Origin: Herbiconiux ginsengi | GTDB taxonomy: Bacteria; Actinomycetota; Actinomycetes; Actinomycetales; Microbacteriaceae | Length of the DNA: 64,000 bases | Direction: 5' to 3' | NCBI RefSeq assembly: GCF_900107435.1 | Contig: NZ_FNPZ01000001.1 | Span: forward strand, 1,692,165-1,756,164 | In this document: one piece after another, positions 51,877-60,861 of the stretch | Position numbering within the stretch: position 1 is the stretch's first letter | Layout of the letters: each line of letters opens with the position of its first letter | The notes under the pieces: generated by a model | Seen by the model: only the letters and a program-made list of their open reading frames with translations | The model's database searches: none | What the model was told of the DNA's origin: nothing | Program-made: the position numbers and the translations under genes

Positions 51877-52749
51877 ATGAGCAGCCACGCCCTGTCGCAT
51901 CCACCCCATCCGGTCATCCTCGTCGACGATGATGGAGCGCTCGCTGCGAGAGTGCTGCCGGCGCGCGGCCTCGACATCGGCGAGGTGTCCTTCGACGGAC
52001 TGCTCCTCAGCTGGGCGCCCCTCGGCGGCGTGCCGGAGACGCCGGCCGCCGAGGGGCCCGACCGCTGGCGGGCGTCGTTCGGCGGGCTGGTCGCGACCTG
52101 CGGACTGCACAACGTCGGTCTGCCGTCGGAGGGTCACGGGCAGCACGGCGCCTTCACGCTCACGGCGGCGGCGGACGTCTCCGTCGTTCGCGAGCACGGA
52201 ATCACGACCGTCACGGGGGTCGTCGCCGACGGCGACCTGGTCTGTCAGCGCACGATCACCGTCACCACCGACACGCTGGCGATCGTCGACGTCGTCACGA
52301 ACACCGCGACATCGGATCGGCAGGCCCCGATCCTCTACCACGTGAACTTCGGTGCGCCCTTCCTCGGACCAGACCTCGTGGTCGAGGGAGCCGTCGAGAC
52401 CAGCATTCCGCGCGATCCGGGCCCGCCGGTCGACTGGCGCCGGCCCGCCCGCAACGAGGTGCTCGACGACTTCGTCGTCGAGCACCGCCTGACCTCCGGA
52501 GCACCCCGGCTGCTGACCCTCACCGACGCGGTGCGGCGGCTCCGGGTCACGGTGAGCTGGACGGGTCTGGATCGCGTGCACCAGTGGATCGATCTCACGC
52601 CCGGCAAGTACGTCACCGCCATCGAGCCGGCCAACTCCTCGGTGCAGGGCCGCGAGTTCGATCGCGCCGCCGGCCGCGCCCCGGTGCTGCGAGCGGGCGA
52701 GTCCCGCACCACCGGCGTGACCGTCCACGCAGAGCAGATGCCGGCGTGA
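51877..52749 (+). CDS. DUF4432 family, aldose 1-epimerase-like protein
   Basis: 290 residues with a galactose-mutarotase-like beta fold: LPARGLDIGEVSFDGLLLSW, FGGLVATCGLHNVG, LYHVNFGAPFL and WIDLTPGKYVTAIEPAN. These match DUF4432. It is the last gene of unit E and starts 18 bases after the biotin carboxylase. Relatives sit in sugar and polyol operons, which supports a sugar-like ligand for the importer. Activity is not established. Confidence 0.8.
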   Translation: MSSHALSHPPHPVILVDDDGALAARVLPARGLDIGEVSFDGLLLSWAPLGGVPETPAAEGPDRWRASFGGLVATCGLHNVGLPSEGHGQHGAFTLTAAADVSVVREHGITTVTGVVADGDLVCQRTITVTTDTLAIVDVVTNTATSDRQAPILYHVNFGAPFLGPDLVVEGAVETSIPRDPGPPVDWRRPARNEVLDDFVVEHRLTSGAPRLLTLTDAVRRLRVTVSWTGLDRVHQWIDLTPGKYVTAIEPANSSVQGREFDRAAGRAPVLRAGESRTTGVTVHAEQMPA

Positions 52750-52801
52750 CCCGAGGTGCGGCGTACCGCGACATCCGGCGCCCTCTGATCAGCCCGTACG
52801 G

Positions 52802-53830
52802 CTACGCGCTTCGCTGAGACGGGGCCCCGTCCCGCGGTTCGGCGTCGTCGCGCGGCACGCGGAGCATGAGCCCCTGGTGCAGGACGGTGAGAGAGACCTC
52901 GGTCACCTCGCCGATTACGTCGCCGTCGAGTTGCAGGAGCTGCGGTGCCGCGAACCGCACGTCGAAGCGGCGCGCCTGCACGTAGTTCAGGCCCTTGAGG
53001 TCGGGGGTGCGCTGCATCAGCCACCGGCCCGAGCGGAACCGGTGGAACAGCCCGTTGGTGGCGAGCCGTGAACCGACGCGAGCCCAGCCGAACGGTCCTT
53101 TCGGCCGGAAGACCACCACGTCGAGCAGTCCGTCGTCGACGACCGCGTCGGGCAGGAGGAGGATGTTGGCCGTGAGAGTGCCGCAGTTGCCCGCGATCAG
53201 GGTGTGGGCGCGCAGCGCATGGGGGCGGCCGCCGTCGATGCGGTAGTGCAGGTTCACCTGTTTGTTGCCGAGCACGGAGCGGGCGATCGGATCGGTGTAG
53301 GCGAGCCAGCCGATGCGCTTCTTCAGTGCCGGGTTGGTGTTCGCGGCCATGTTCGCATCCAGCCCGATGCCGGCCATCACGAGGAACGCGCGGCGCACCA
53401 CGGCCCGGTCCGGCGTGCGGCTGGCCGCGAACGCGATGTCGATGCTGCGGTCGGCGCCGGTGAATGCGGTGCGCACGGCGTGCGGGAGGTCGGCGAGGGT
53501 GAGGTGCAGGTTGCGCGCGAGCAGGTTGCCGGTGCCGGCGGGCAGCAACGCCAGGGGAACGCCGGTGCGGTAGATCTCCTGCGCGACGGCGCGCACCGTG
53601 CCGTCGCCGCCCGCGACGAGCACGACATCCGGTGCCGTCGCGATGGCGGCCCGGGCGGCGGCGGTTCCGGAGTCGAGCTCCGCGGTCTCGAACCACTCGG
53701 TCGGCGCCCAGCCGTGCTCCTGTTCCGCTGCGGCGACGGCGTGCCGCAGGGTCTCGACCGGCACCTTGACGGGGTTGAACACCACCGCGGCCAGGCGTCG
53801 GCCGTGCATTGTCGCGGGTTCGTCTGCCAC
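52802..53830 (-). CDS. Diacylglycerol kinase family protein
   Basis: 342-residue lipid or sphingosine-kinase-like enzyme. The catalytic domain has VVLVAGGDGTVRAVAQEI and LLPAGTGNLLARNL, followed by the beta-rich C-terminal domain with DDGLLDVVVFRP and a final VQARRFDVRF-LLQLDGDVIGE motif. It probably phosphorylates diacylglycerol at the inner membrane face. ATG at 53830. It converges with unit E and ends 52 bases from it. Confidence 0.9.
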   Translation of the reverse strand: MADEPATMHGRRLAAVVFNPVKVPVETLRHAVAAAEQEHGWAPTEWFETAELDSGTAAARAAIATAPDVVLVAGGDGTVRAVAQEIYRTGVPLALLPAGTGNLLARNLHLTLADLPHAVRTAFTGADRSIDIAFAASRTPDRAVVRRAFLVMAGIGLDANMAANTNPALKKRIGWLAYTDPIARSVLGNKQVNLHYRIDGGRPHALRAHTLIAGNCGTLTANILLLPDAVVDDGLLDVVVFRPKGPFGWARVGSRLATNGLFHRFRSGRWLMQRTPDLKGLNYVQARRFDVRFAAPQLLQLDGDVIGEVTEVSLTVLHQGLMLRVPRDDAEPRDGAPSQRSA

Positions 53831-53899
53831 GACGTCGAGCGTACGACGATCGCGCTCGCGCCGCCCGCAGGCACGAGCGGTTCGGGGTGCGCCGACGGC

Positions 53900-55036
53900 T
53901 CACGCCCTCCGGTCGGCCGGCTGACGCGACCCGGCGTCGTCGCGGGCGAGATCACGCGCGATCTCGGCCACCGCATCCCGCCCGGCCCGGTTCGCGCCCA
54001 CGGTCGACTGCGACGGGCCGAAGCCGATGAGGTGCACACGGTGATCGCTCTCGACGCGGGTGCCGCGCAGGGCGATGCCGCCCTCGGCGTTTCTCAGGTG
54101 CAGCGGGTCGAGGTGCGTGAGTGCGGGCTTGAAGCCCGTGGCCCAGAGGATGACGTCGACCGAGGTGAAGGTGCCGTCGGCCTCGCGCACGCCGTGGGGC
54201 TCGATCGCGGTGAACATCGGCCGGCGCACGAGCACGCCGCGGTCGCGCGCGGCGAGGGCGTAGGGGGTCCAGGCGAGGCCGGTGTAGGAGACCACGCTGC
54301 CGGTGCGGTGACCGGCCTCTACGTCGGCGACCACCTTCGCGATGATGTCGCGACCGATCGTCTCGTGATCGAACTCCCCGGGCAGGAACACGGGTTCGCG
54401 CCGCGTGTACCAGGCGGTCCAGGCGACGCGCGAGATCTCCTCCAACTGCTGCACGGCCGAGATCCCGCCGCCCACGACGGCGACGCGGTGACCGGCGAAC
54501 TCGTCGCGGGTCGCGTAGTCGCTGGTGTGGAGCTGGCGGCCCAGGAAGGTGTGCTGCCCGGGGTAGACCGGGAGGGTGGGGTTCGTCCAGGTGCCGGTGG
54601 CGTTGACGAGATACCGGGTGACCCAGGGGCCGTCGTTCGTGGTCACGGCGAGCCTGCCGTCGGGATCGTCGTCGACGCGCTCGACGCGCGTCACCCGCAC
54701 AGGGCGGAGGATGGGGAATCCGAACCGCTCCTCGTACGCGCCGAAGTAGCGGGGAACCGCGTCGCGGCTCGGCTCGTCGTCGTCGACGGGTGGTTTGGGG
54801 AGGCCGGGGAGGTCGAAGATCCCATTGACGGTCGCCATGTGCAGCGATTCCCAGCGGTGTTGCCAGGCGCCTCCCGGGGCGGCATCCGCGTCGAAGACGA
54901 CGTAGCTGCGCTCGGCCTCCGGGGCGTCGAGGGCGCTGACGAATCCTCGCCGCTGCAGGTGGTAGGCGGCCGACAGGCCCGCCTGCCCGGCGCCGATCAC
55001 CACCACTGTCGCGAAACGCTCCACCTGCTCACTCAC
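53900..55036 (-). CDS. FAD/NAD(P)-binding flavoprotein monooxygenase-like
   Basis: 378 residues. The FAD motif VVIGAGQAGLSAAYHL is near residue 12, the NADP motif VVGGGISAVQQLEE near 190 and ATGF near 310. It resembles the CzcO/YUC-like group of single-component flavoproteins. The BVMO fingerprint is not present (GRQLHTSDYATRDEF instead), so Baeyer-Villiger activity is unlikely. It begins at ATG 55036, upstream of the lipid kinase gene on the same strand. Confidence 0.83.
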   Translation of the reverse strand: MSEQVERFATVVVIGAGQAGLSAAYHLQRRGFVSALDAPEAERSYVVFDADAAPGGAWQHRWESLHMATVNGIFDLPGLPKPPVDDDEPSRDAVPRYFGAYEERFGFPILRPVRVTRVERVDDDPDGRLAVTTNDGPWVTRYLVNATGTWTNPTLPVYPGQHTFLGRQLHTSDYATRDEFAGHRVAVVGGGISAVQQLEEISRVAWTAWYTRREPVFLPGEFDHETIGRDIIAKVVADVEAGHRTGSVVSYTGLAWTPYALAARDRGVLVRRPMFTAIEPHGVREADGTFTSVDVILWATGFKPALTHLDPLHLRNAEGGIALRGTRVESDHRVHLIGFGPSQSTVGANRAGRDAVAEIARDLARDDAGSRQPADRRA

Positions 55037-55165
55037 ACACCGTTCAACGCCCGAGCGCCGATACTGTTCCCCCGCTCCCGAGCCGGGCCGCCCCGGAAGG
55101 GTGCCGGACGGCAGGGATCACGTTAGGGTTCGTGACGGAACATTCACCACTTGGAGGGAATCACC

Positions 55166-55450
55166 ATGACCGCAACACCCGCACCCCAGACGCCGCAGAA
55201 CGCCCCCGCCGGGCAGGACTTCCCCGGCAAGACCCTCGGCATCGTCGGTCTGATCCTCGCGATCTTCTTCAACCTGATCGGCCTGATCGTCTCGGCGATC
55301 GCGCTGAGCCAGTCGAAGAAGGCCGGCTTCAAGAACACGCCGGCGCTCGCCGGGGTGATCGTCGGAGCCGTGCTGCTGGTGATCGGGATCATCGTCTCCA
55401 TCATCGTCGGCGTCACCGCTGCCGCCACCATGAGCACCATCAACTACTGA
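55166..55450 (+). CDS. Small DUF4190-like membrane protein
   Basis: 94 residues: a Pro/Ala-rich N-terminus, then two membrane helices around LGIVGLILAIFFNLIGLIVS and VIVGAVLLVIGIIVSIIVG, joined by the ALSQSKKAGFKNTPAL loop characteristic of DUF4190-type proteins. GGAGGG precedes the ATG at 55166. A strong terminator follows directly. The function is unknown. Confidence 0.8.
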   Translation: MTATPAPQTPQNAPAGQDFPGKTLGIVGLILAIFFNLIGLIVSAIALSQSKKAGFKNTPALAGVIVGAVLLVIGIIVSIIVGVTAAATMSTINY

Positions 55451-55462
55451 TCCGCTCCGGCG

Positions 55463-55515
55463 ACGACGAACGCCCCGTCCGCACTCCTCACGGAGTCGGG
55501 CGGGGCGTTCGTCGT
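55463..55515 (+). terminator. Long terminator hairpin
   Basis: The stem from ACGACGAACGCCCCGTCCG (55463-55481) pairs with 55497-55515 with only one G-U, and an inner ACTCC/GGAGT helix (55483-55496) extends it to about 24 pairs. It lies between the DUF4190-like and VanZ genes. Confidence 0.85.
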
Positions 55516-55589
55516 GCCGGATGCCTCTCGGCGCGCTCAGAGGCCGCACCCAGGGTTCCGGGCGCTCGGGCTGAGAGGCTGGGCGCACC

Positions 55590-56084
55590 ATGATCACGCC
55601 CGTGCTCTCCCTCCTCTTCGCCGGCGCTCTCACCGTGCTGACCGTCGTCGCGTCGGTGCGTGCGGCCGGCCCGGCGCCGCTGCGCGCGCGGTGGGCGGTG
55701 CCCCTGGTGGGCGTGTGGGCGGCATCCGTCGCTGTCATGACACTGCGGCCGGGATCGGGACTCGGGATGCGGCTGAACCTGGTGCCGATCCTGTTCGACG
55801 GTCCGGCCTCCGCCCTCGACGCGGTGCTGAACGTCGCCGTCTTCGTGCCGTTCGGGCTGCTGCTGGCCGCAGCCGCCGTGCGCTTCCGCACGACCTTCGT
55901 GGTGGCGCTCGCGATCACGCTCACCATCGAGGTGTCGCAATACGTGGCCGATGCCGGCCGCACCGCCGACATCAATGACGTGCTCACGAACGTCGCGGGC
56001 GCCTGCCTCGGCTGGGCGGTCGCGCGCACCATTCGGGCGGTTGCGGGCCGCGTGGCCCGGAACCCCGACCCGGTGCGCCTCTGA
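55590..56084 (+). CDS. VanZ family membrane protein
   Basis: 164 residues with four membrane helices and the VanZ signature: LNLVPILF, AVLNVAVFVPFGLLLA, TIEVSQYVADAGRTADINDV and LTNVAGACLGW. VanZ relatives protect against teicoplanin in some species. Most chromosomal copies have no proven role. ATG at 55590. It is monocistronic behind the terminator. Confidence 0.88.
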   Translation: MITPVLSLLFAGALTVLTVVASVRAAGPAPLRARWAVPLVGVWAASVAVMTLRPGSGLGMRLNLVPILFDGPASALDAVLNVAVFVPFGLLLAAAAVRFRTTFVVALAITLTIEVSQYVADAGRTADINDVLTNVAGACLGWAVARTIRAVAGRVARNPDPVRL

Positions 56085-56175
56085 TCCGGCGTCGCCGACC
56101 CGCCACGTCGTGTCGTCATCCGCCCGTCCGAACGGCACGGAGCGACGGGTCGGCGGGGCCTTAGACTCTCGTTCC

Positions 56176-56985
56176 ATGCCCGTCATCCCCGTCGCCGACC
56201 TCGGCGATCCGCGCCTGGCCGACTACGCGCACGCCACCGATGTGGCGCTGAAGAAGGCGCGCGGGAGTGAGCACGGCCTCTATCTCGCCGAGTCGCTGCT
56301 CGTGCTGCAACGGGCACTTCGGGCCGGGCACGTTCCGCGCTCGGTGCTCGCGCTGGGCACGAGCGAAGACGACGCGATGGCGGCGCTCGCCGAGGCCGGG
56401 CACCCCGAGGTGCCGGTGTTCGTCGGCCCGGGCGAGCTGCTGGCCGAGCTGACCGGCTACCTCCTGCACCGCGGGCTGATCGCCTCGATGAACCGCCCCG
56501 CGCTTCCGGATGCCGCGGCGCTGCTCGCTTCCGCTCGCCGGGTCGTGGTGATCGAGAACGTGGTCGACCCCACGAACGTCGGCGCCATCTTCCGTTCGGC
56601 GGGGGCGATCGGCGCCGACGCCGTGCTCGTGACGCCGCGTTGCTCCGACCCGTTCTACCGGCGAGCCATCCGCGTCAGCATGGGCACGGTGCTGCAGGTG
56701 CCGTGGACGCGCGTGGGGGAGTGGGCCTCGCTCGCGCCGCTGCTGCGCGACCACGGCTTCCACACCGCCGCCCTCGCCCTGACCCCGGATGCGGTGAGTC
56801 TGCGCGACTTCGAGCGCCGCGTTCCCGAGCGGGTCGCCCTGGTGCTCGGCGCCGAGGGCGAAGGTCTCACGGCGGAGGCGATCGCGGCCGCCGACACGGT
56901 GGTGCAGATCCCGATGCTGCACGGCATCGACTCCTTGAACGTGGCCGCCGCGAGCGCGGTCGCGATGTGGGCCGTCTCGGGTTGA
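56176..56985 (+). CDS. SpoU/TrmH family RNA 2'-O-methyltransferase
   Basis: 269 residues. A short N-terminal RNA-binding part is followed by the SPOUT knot: motif 1 VIENVVDPTNVGAIFRSAGA, motif 2 ALVLGAEGEGL and motif 3 IPMLHGIDSLNVAAASAVAM. It methylates a ribose 2'-OH in rRNA or tRNA. ATG at 56176. It converges with the Ppx/GppA gene, leaving seven bases. Confidence 0.92.
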   Translation: MPVIPVADLGDPRLADYAHATDVALKKARGSEHGLYLAESLLVLQRALRAGHVPRSVLALGTSEDDAMAALAEAGHPEVPVFVGPGELLAELTGYLLHRGLIASMNRPALPDAAALLASARRVVVIENVVDPTNVGAIFRSAGAIGADAVLVTPRCSDPFYRRAIRVSMGTVLQVPWTRVGEWASLAPLLRDHGFHTAALALTPDAVSLRDFERRVPERVALVLGAEGEGLTAEAIAAADTVVQIPMLHGIDSLNVAAASAVAMWAVSG

Positions 56986-56992
56986 GTCGCCC

Positions 56993-57928
56993 CTAGCCCA
57001 GCCCGTCGAGGTAGCGCAACAGGATGCCCTCGCGGAGCGCCCAGGGCGACACTTCGAGCTCCTCCACGTCGTAGAGCTTCATCACCGAGTGCAGCACCAC
57101 GGCTCCCGCCACGATCTGGAAGGTGCGATCGGGCGTGATGCCGGGCAGCGCCTGGCGCGCCTCGGCGGGCAGCTGACCGAGCCGGGGGATCCAGTCCTTG
57201 AGGTCGGCGCGGCGCAGCGTCACCGTGGGTTCGCCGGCTCCGGATGCGTTGGGCCTGGTCGAGCCCGCGAGTCGCGCGAGCGAGCGGATCGTCTTCGACG
57301 AGCCCACCACGTGCTGGAAGGGAGCCATACCGGCGAACAGCGGCAGCGCATCCGCTCGCATCACGGCACGGGAGTGGGCCCGCAGCTCCAGCATCTGCTC
57401 GGGCGTCGGCGGGTCATCGGGGAAGAACTGGATGGTCGTGCGGCCCGCGCCGAGGGGGAGGGAGACGGCGACCTCGGGGTACTCGTCGGAACCCGCCGCG
57501 ATCTCGAGCGAACCGCCGCCGATGTCGAAGAGCAGGATGTTGCCGCTCGACCAGCCGTACCAGCGGCGGATGGCGAGGAAGGTCAGCCGGCCCTCGTCTT
57601 CTCCGGTGAGCACGCGGAGCGACACGCCCGTCGATGCTTCGACCTCCGCGAGCACGGCCTCGCCGTTGGTCGCCTCGCGCAGGGCCGAGGTGGCCATGGG
57701 CAGCAGCTCCTCGATGTTCTCGCGCCGAGCCACCTCCATCGCGGCGGAGATCGCGGCGACGATGGCCGACACCCCCGCGGCGCTGATGCTGCCGTCGGGT
57801 TCGAGATAGCGCATCAGCCGCAGCACCGACTTGTGCGAGGCGGCGGGCACGGGCCGGGCACCCGGATGCGCGTCGACCACGATGAGATGGACGGTGTTGG
57901 ATCCCACGTCGAGCACTCCGAGTCGCAC
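56993..57928 (-). CDS. Ppx/GppA-family phosphatase
   Basis: 311 residues of the ASKHA fold: RLGVLDVGSNTVHLIVVD at the N-terminus, FDIGGGSLEIAAG in the middle and the C-terminal VVLHSVMKLYDVEELEVSPWALREG. It is an exopolyphosphatase or guanosine pentaphosphatase. The short length (no HD domain) matches the actinobacterial Ppx1/Ppx2 type. The GTG/ATG region at 57928 is divergent from hadA by 55 bases. Confidence 0.92.
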   Translation of the reverse strand: MRLGVLDVGSNTVHLIVVDAHPGARPVPAASHKSVLRLMRYLEPDGSISAAGVSAIVAAISAAMEVARRENIEELLPMATSALREATNGEAVLAEVEASTGVSLRVLTGEDEGRLTFLAIRRWYGWSSGNILLFDIGGGSLEIAAGSDEYPEVAVSLPLGAGRTTIQFFPDDPPTPEQMLELRAHSRAVMRADALPLFAGMAPFQHVVGSSKTIRSLARLAGSTRPNASGAGEPTVTLRRADLKDWIPRLGQLPAEARQALPGITPDRTFQIVAGAVVLHSVMKLYDVEELEVSPWALREGILLRYLDGLG

Positions 57929-57983
57929 GTTCCGAGACTAGGGCATGGGATGCCGCCGATGAGCTTCTCCGTAGACTGGACGG

Positions 57984-58430
57984 GTGGCAGTGAACCCAGA
58001 CCTCGTCGGACGCGCGTTCGAGAAGACGAACTCCTACCTCGTGGGCCGGGAGAAGGTGCGCGAGTTCTCGCGGGCCGTGTTCTCGTCGAGCCCCGTCAAT
58101 CTCAGCGTCGAGGCCGCCCGCGACGCCGGCTACCCCGACCTGGTGGCGCCTCCCACCTTCGCGATCGTGGTGCAGGAACTGACCCTCGGCCAGCTCCTCG
58201 CCGAAGAAGACGCGGGCATCGAGCTCACCCATGTGGTGCACGGTGAGCAGCGCTTCGACTACTCGCGGCCCATCGTCGCGGGCGACGAGCTCACCGCGCA
58301 ACTGAACGTCACGAGCGTCAAGACGCTCGGCGGCAACGCCATGGTGGTGGCCGAATCGGTCGTCACCGACTCGGAGGGGGAGCACGTCGTCACCGCCGTC
58401 TCGACCCTCGTGGTGAGGGGGGACGCATGA
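57984..58430 (+). CDS. FAS1-like dehydratase domain protein (HadA type)
   Basis: 148 residues with the MaoC N-terminal hot-dog fold: AVNPDLVGRAFEKTNSYLVG, VNLSVEAARDAGYPDLVAPPTF and GEQRFDYSRPIVAGDEL. It forms a heterodimer with the next gene's product and lacks its own catalytic Asp-His pair, as HadA does. GTG at 57984. It overlaps the following gene by four bases. Confidence 0.9.
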   Translation: MAVNPDLVGRAFEKTNSYLVGREKVREFSRAVFSSSPVNLSVEAARDAGYPDLVAPPTFAIVVQELTLGQLLAEEDAGIELTHVVHGEQRFDYSRPIVAGDELTAQLNVTSVKTLGGNAMVVAESVVTDSEGEHVVTAVSTLVVRGDA

Positions 58431-58855
58431 GCGACCAGGAGATCGTGCACGCATACGAGGTCGGCGACCAGGTCGCCTCGGCGAGTTACCACCTGACGCG
58501 CGATTCGCTCGTGCGCTACGCCGGCGCCTCCGGAGACTTCAACGCCATCCACTACCGCGACGACATCGCCGCAGCAGTGGGGCTGCCCGGCGTGCTCGCG
58601 CACGGGATGCTCACCATGGGCCTCGCGGTGCAGCCGGTCGTCGCCTGGCTGGGCGATCCCACCCTGGTGTCGGGCTATCAGGTGCGGTTCACCCGCCCCG
58701 TCGTGGTCGATCCGGTCGACGGCGTGGAGATCTCGGTCGTGGCGAAGATCGGCCAGATCGACGAGGAGGCCGGCACGGCGCGCATCGACCTCACGACCAC
58801 CGTGAACGACGAGACGGTGCTCGGCAAGGCGCAGGTGCGCGTCCGTCTGCCATGA
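58427..58855 (+). CDS. MaoC-like dehydratase (HadB type)
   Basis: 142-residue hot-dog hydratase with the catalytic pair in GDFNAIHYRDDIA and the LPGVLAHGMLTMGLA motif. Together with the HadA-like subunit it would dehydrate 3-hydroxyacyl intermediates in fatty-acid elongation. It overlaps both neighbours by four bases (ATGA), which ties it to MurB expression. Confidence 0.92.
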   Translation: MSDQEIVHAYEVGDQVASASYHLTRDSLVRYAGASGDFNAIHYRDDIAAAVGLPGVLAHGMLTMGLAVQPVVAWLGDPTLVSGYQVRFTRPVVVDPVDGVEISVVAKIGQIDEEAGTARIDLTTTVNDETVLGKAQVRVRLP

Positions 58856-60066
58856 GCGACGAGGCGACGGATGTGCCGCTCGGCCCGCTGACGACACTCC
58901 AGGTGGGTGGTCCGGCGGCCCGGTTCGTGACCGCGAGCACCGAGCCCGAACTGCTCGACGTGGTGCGCGAGACCTGGGCGTCGAACGACGACTGGTTCGT
59001 GCTCGGCGGCGGATCGAACGTGGTGGTGGCCGACGAGGGCTTCGACGGCACGGTCATCCGGGTCGCCACCCGGGGCATCGCCCCCGTGATGTCGAAGGTG
59101 GGCACGGTTCGGCTGCGCGTGCAGGCCGGCGAGCCGTGGGACGACTTCGTGCGGCACACCGTCGAGAACGGGTGGAGCGGCATCGAGGCCCTGTCCGGTA
59201 TCCCGGGCTCGGTGGGCGCTGCGCCGATCCAGAACATCGGCGCCTACGGGCAGGAGGTCGCCTCGGCGATCGTGTCGCTCGACTTCCTCGACTTCGGCAC
59301 GGGGGCGGTGCGCCGGATGCCGCTCGAGGAGCTCGAGCTCTCCTACCGGTCGAGCGTCTTCAAGCGCGGCCTCCGCGGTGTGGTGCTCTCGGTGACCTTC
59401 CAGTTGCGCGACGCGTGGGGCGACTCGCTCGAGGGGCCGGATTCGATCACCGACGCCGTCGACGTCGAAGGCTCCGGCGCATCCGGCGCGCTCAGCGAAC
59501 CGGTGATGTACGCCCAGCTGGCCTCGGCACTCGGCATCGAGCTCGGTGAGCGGATGCCCATCGACCAGGTGCGCGGAGCTGTGCTCTGGCTCCGCGGCAG
59601 CAAGGGCATGGTGCTGGATGCCGCCGATCCCGACTCGGTGAGCGCCGGATCGTTCTTCACCAACCCGATCGTCACCGAGCACTTCGCCCGCACCCTGCCA
59701 CCGACCGCGCCGCGCTGGCAGATCGAGCCCGACGAACCCGACACGGTGATCCCGCTGGAGGACGGCATGGAGATTGCTGTCGACGGCGACCGTTCGGCCA
59801 CGGCGCTGCCCGAGGAGTACCACGTGAAGCTCAGCGCGGCCTGGCTGATCGAGAACGCCGGCCTTCGCCGCGGCTTCGCGCTGCCCGGGTCGACCGCTGC
59901 GATCTCGAGCAAGCACACCCTCGCGATCGTCAACACCGCCGCCGCGACGGCCTCGGGCCGAGCGGCCGACGTCTCCGAGCTGGCCCGCTACGTGCAGGGC
60001 CGGGTGCTCGCCGAGTTCGGCGTGCTGCTCCAACCCGAGCCCGTCTTCCTGGGCCACGAGCTGTAG
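58852..60066 (+). CDS. murB: UDP-N-acetylenolpyruvoylglucosamine reductase
   Basis: 404 residues, MurB type I with FAD domain motifs TTLQVGGPAARFVT, VLGGGSNVVVADEGF and LSGIPGSVGAAPIQNIGAYG, the catalytic Ser/Glu region AGSFFTNPIV and C-terminal SSKHTLAIVN. It makes UDP-MurNAc for peptidoglycan. A four-base overlap with hadB couples wall and lipid precursor synthesis. It is slightly longer than usual because of an insert with SGASGA near residue 210. Confidence 0.95.
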   Translation: MSDEATDVPLGPLTTLQVGGPAARFVTASTEPELLDVVRETWASNDDWFVLGGGSNVVVADEGFDGTVIRVATRGIAPVMSKVGTVRLRVQAGEPWDDFVRHTVENGWSGIEALSGIPGSVGAAPIQNIGAYGQEVASAIVSLDFLDFGTGAVRRMPLEELELSYRSSVFKRGLRGVVLSVTFQLRDAWGDSLEGPDSITDAVDVEGSGASGALSEPVMYAQLASALGIELGERMPIDQVRGAVLWLRGSKGMVLDAADPDSVSAGSFFTNPIVTEHFARTLPPTAPRWQIEPDEPDTVIPLEDGMEIAVDGDRSATALPEEYHVKLSAAWLIENAGLRRGFALPGSTAAISSKHTLAIVNTAAATASGRAADVSELARYVQGRVLAEFGVLLQPEPVFLGHEL

Positions 60067-60088
60067 CGCATGACTTCAGTCGCGACCT

Positions 60089-60325
60089 TCAGTCAGACAT
60101 CCCGCCCGGAAAGCTAGGGTTGCCGGGACCGTGGAGGCGGCCGGTCGCGGGGTCGACCCAGTTACCGGAACCGGTGAGCTGGTGCCAGCGCTTGTGGAAT
60201 GCGAGATCTGTGCCGTCAGCTTCGACGACGGCCGCACCGCACAGATCGCAGATGCGCAGAATGACTATGTCTCCATCTGTGGTCGTGACCGAAGCCGCTC
60301 TCTCCGGAAATACGACGCCCATCAT
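60089..60325 (-). CDS. Small zinc-finger-like hypothetical protein
   Basis: About 78 residues. ICDLCGAAV and FHKRWH give a Cys-x2-Cys and His-x4-His pattern that could hold zinc. The rest, with TGSGNWVDPATGRLHGPG, is unfamiliar. ATG at 60325 (or 60322) follows AGGAGGAG. It is convergent with murB. I cannot assign a function. Confidence 0.6.
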   Translation of the reverse strand: MMGVVFPERAASVTTTDGDIVILRICDLCGAAVVEADGTDLAFHKRWHQLTGSGNWVDPATGRLHGPGNPSFPGGMSD

Positions 60326-60376
60326 GCTCCTCCTCGCGCTCGCCACCGACCGTCGCGGTCAGGCTCCAAGACGTCA

Positions 60377-60840
60377 TCAGAGTACGCGATGCGCGGTAGC
60401 GCTGCGATTCGCCCACCATCTGCCAGCCGGCGTCGTCGGCCGGGGGAGTCCAGGCCGGGGCGCTCTCGCCCGCGAACACCAGGCCGCCCGCCGCTCCCGC
60501 CGCTCCCGTTCCCGCAAGGCCTCGAGCATCGTCGTGCGCGAGAGCAGCGGTGCCAGGCTGATCGCCACCCGGAAGCTCGACGGGTGCATCGCGTTCACCG
60601 TCACCACCGCCTCGCGCAGCCGACGGTCGAGTTCGGCCCGGCCGGAATCCGCCATCGTGTAGACGGCCACCGTGCGGTCGCCCTCGGCGATGTCGTGGCG
60701 CTCGATGAACCCCTGTTTGGCGAAGGTGCTGAGCATCGAATAGATGGAGCCCGGTTTGATGTGCGCCAGTCCTCGACACCCCAGGAGAGCAGCTCGCGCT
60801 GCAGCTGGTAGCCGTTCGCGGCGCTGCTTGTGAATAATGG
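60377..60840 (-). pseudogene. padR-family regulator, frameshifted
   Basis: PadR-like sequence is split over three frames. SSAANGYQLQRELLSWGVED lies in one frame. After a missing G near 60765 it continues as HIKPGSIYSMLSTFAKQGFI and AEGDRTVAVYTMADSGRAEL in a second. After another shift near 60487, VFAGESAPAWTPPADDAG and WQMVGESQRYRAS lie in a third. The first 8-10 residues are also not recognisable. It is divergent from the ABC exporter it would once have repressed. Two sequencing errors are an alternative explanation. Confidence 0.75.
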
Positions 60841-60861
60841 GCTCCGACACGAGGGAGATCC

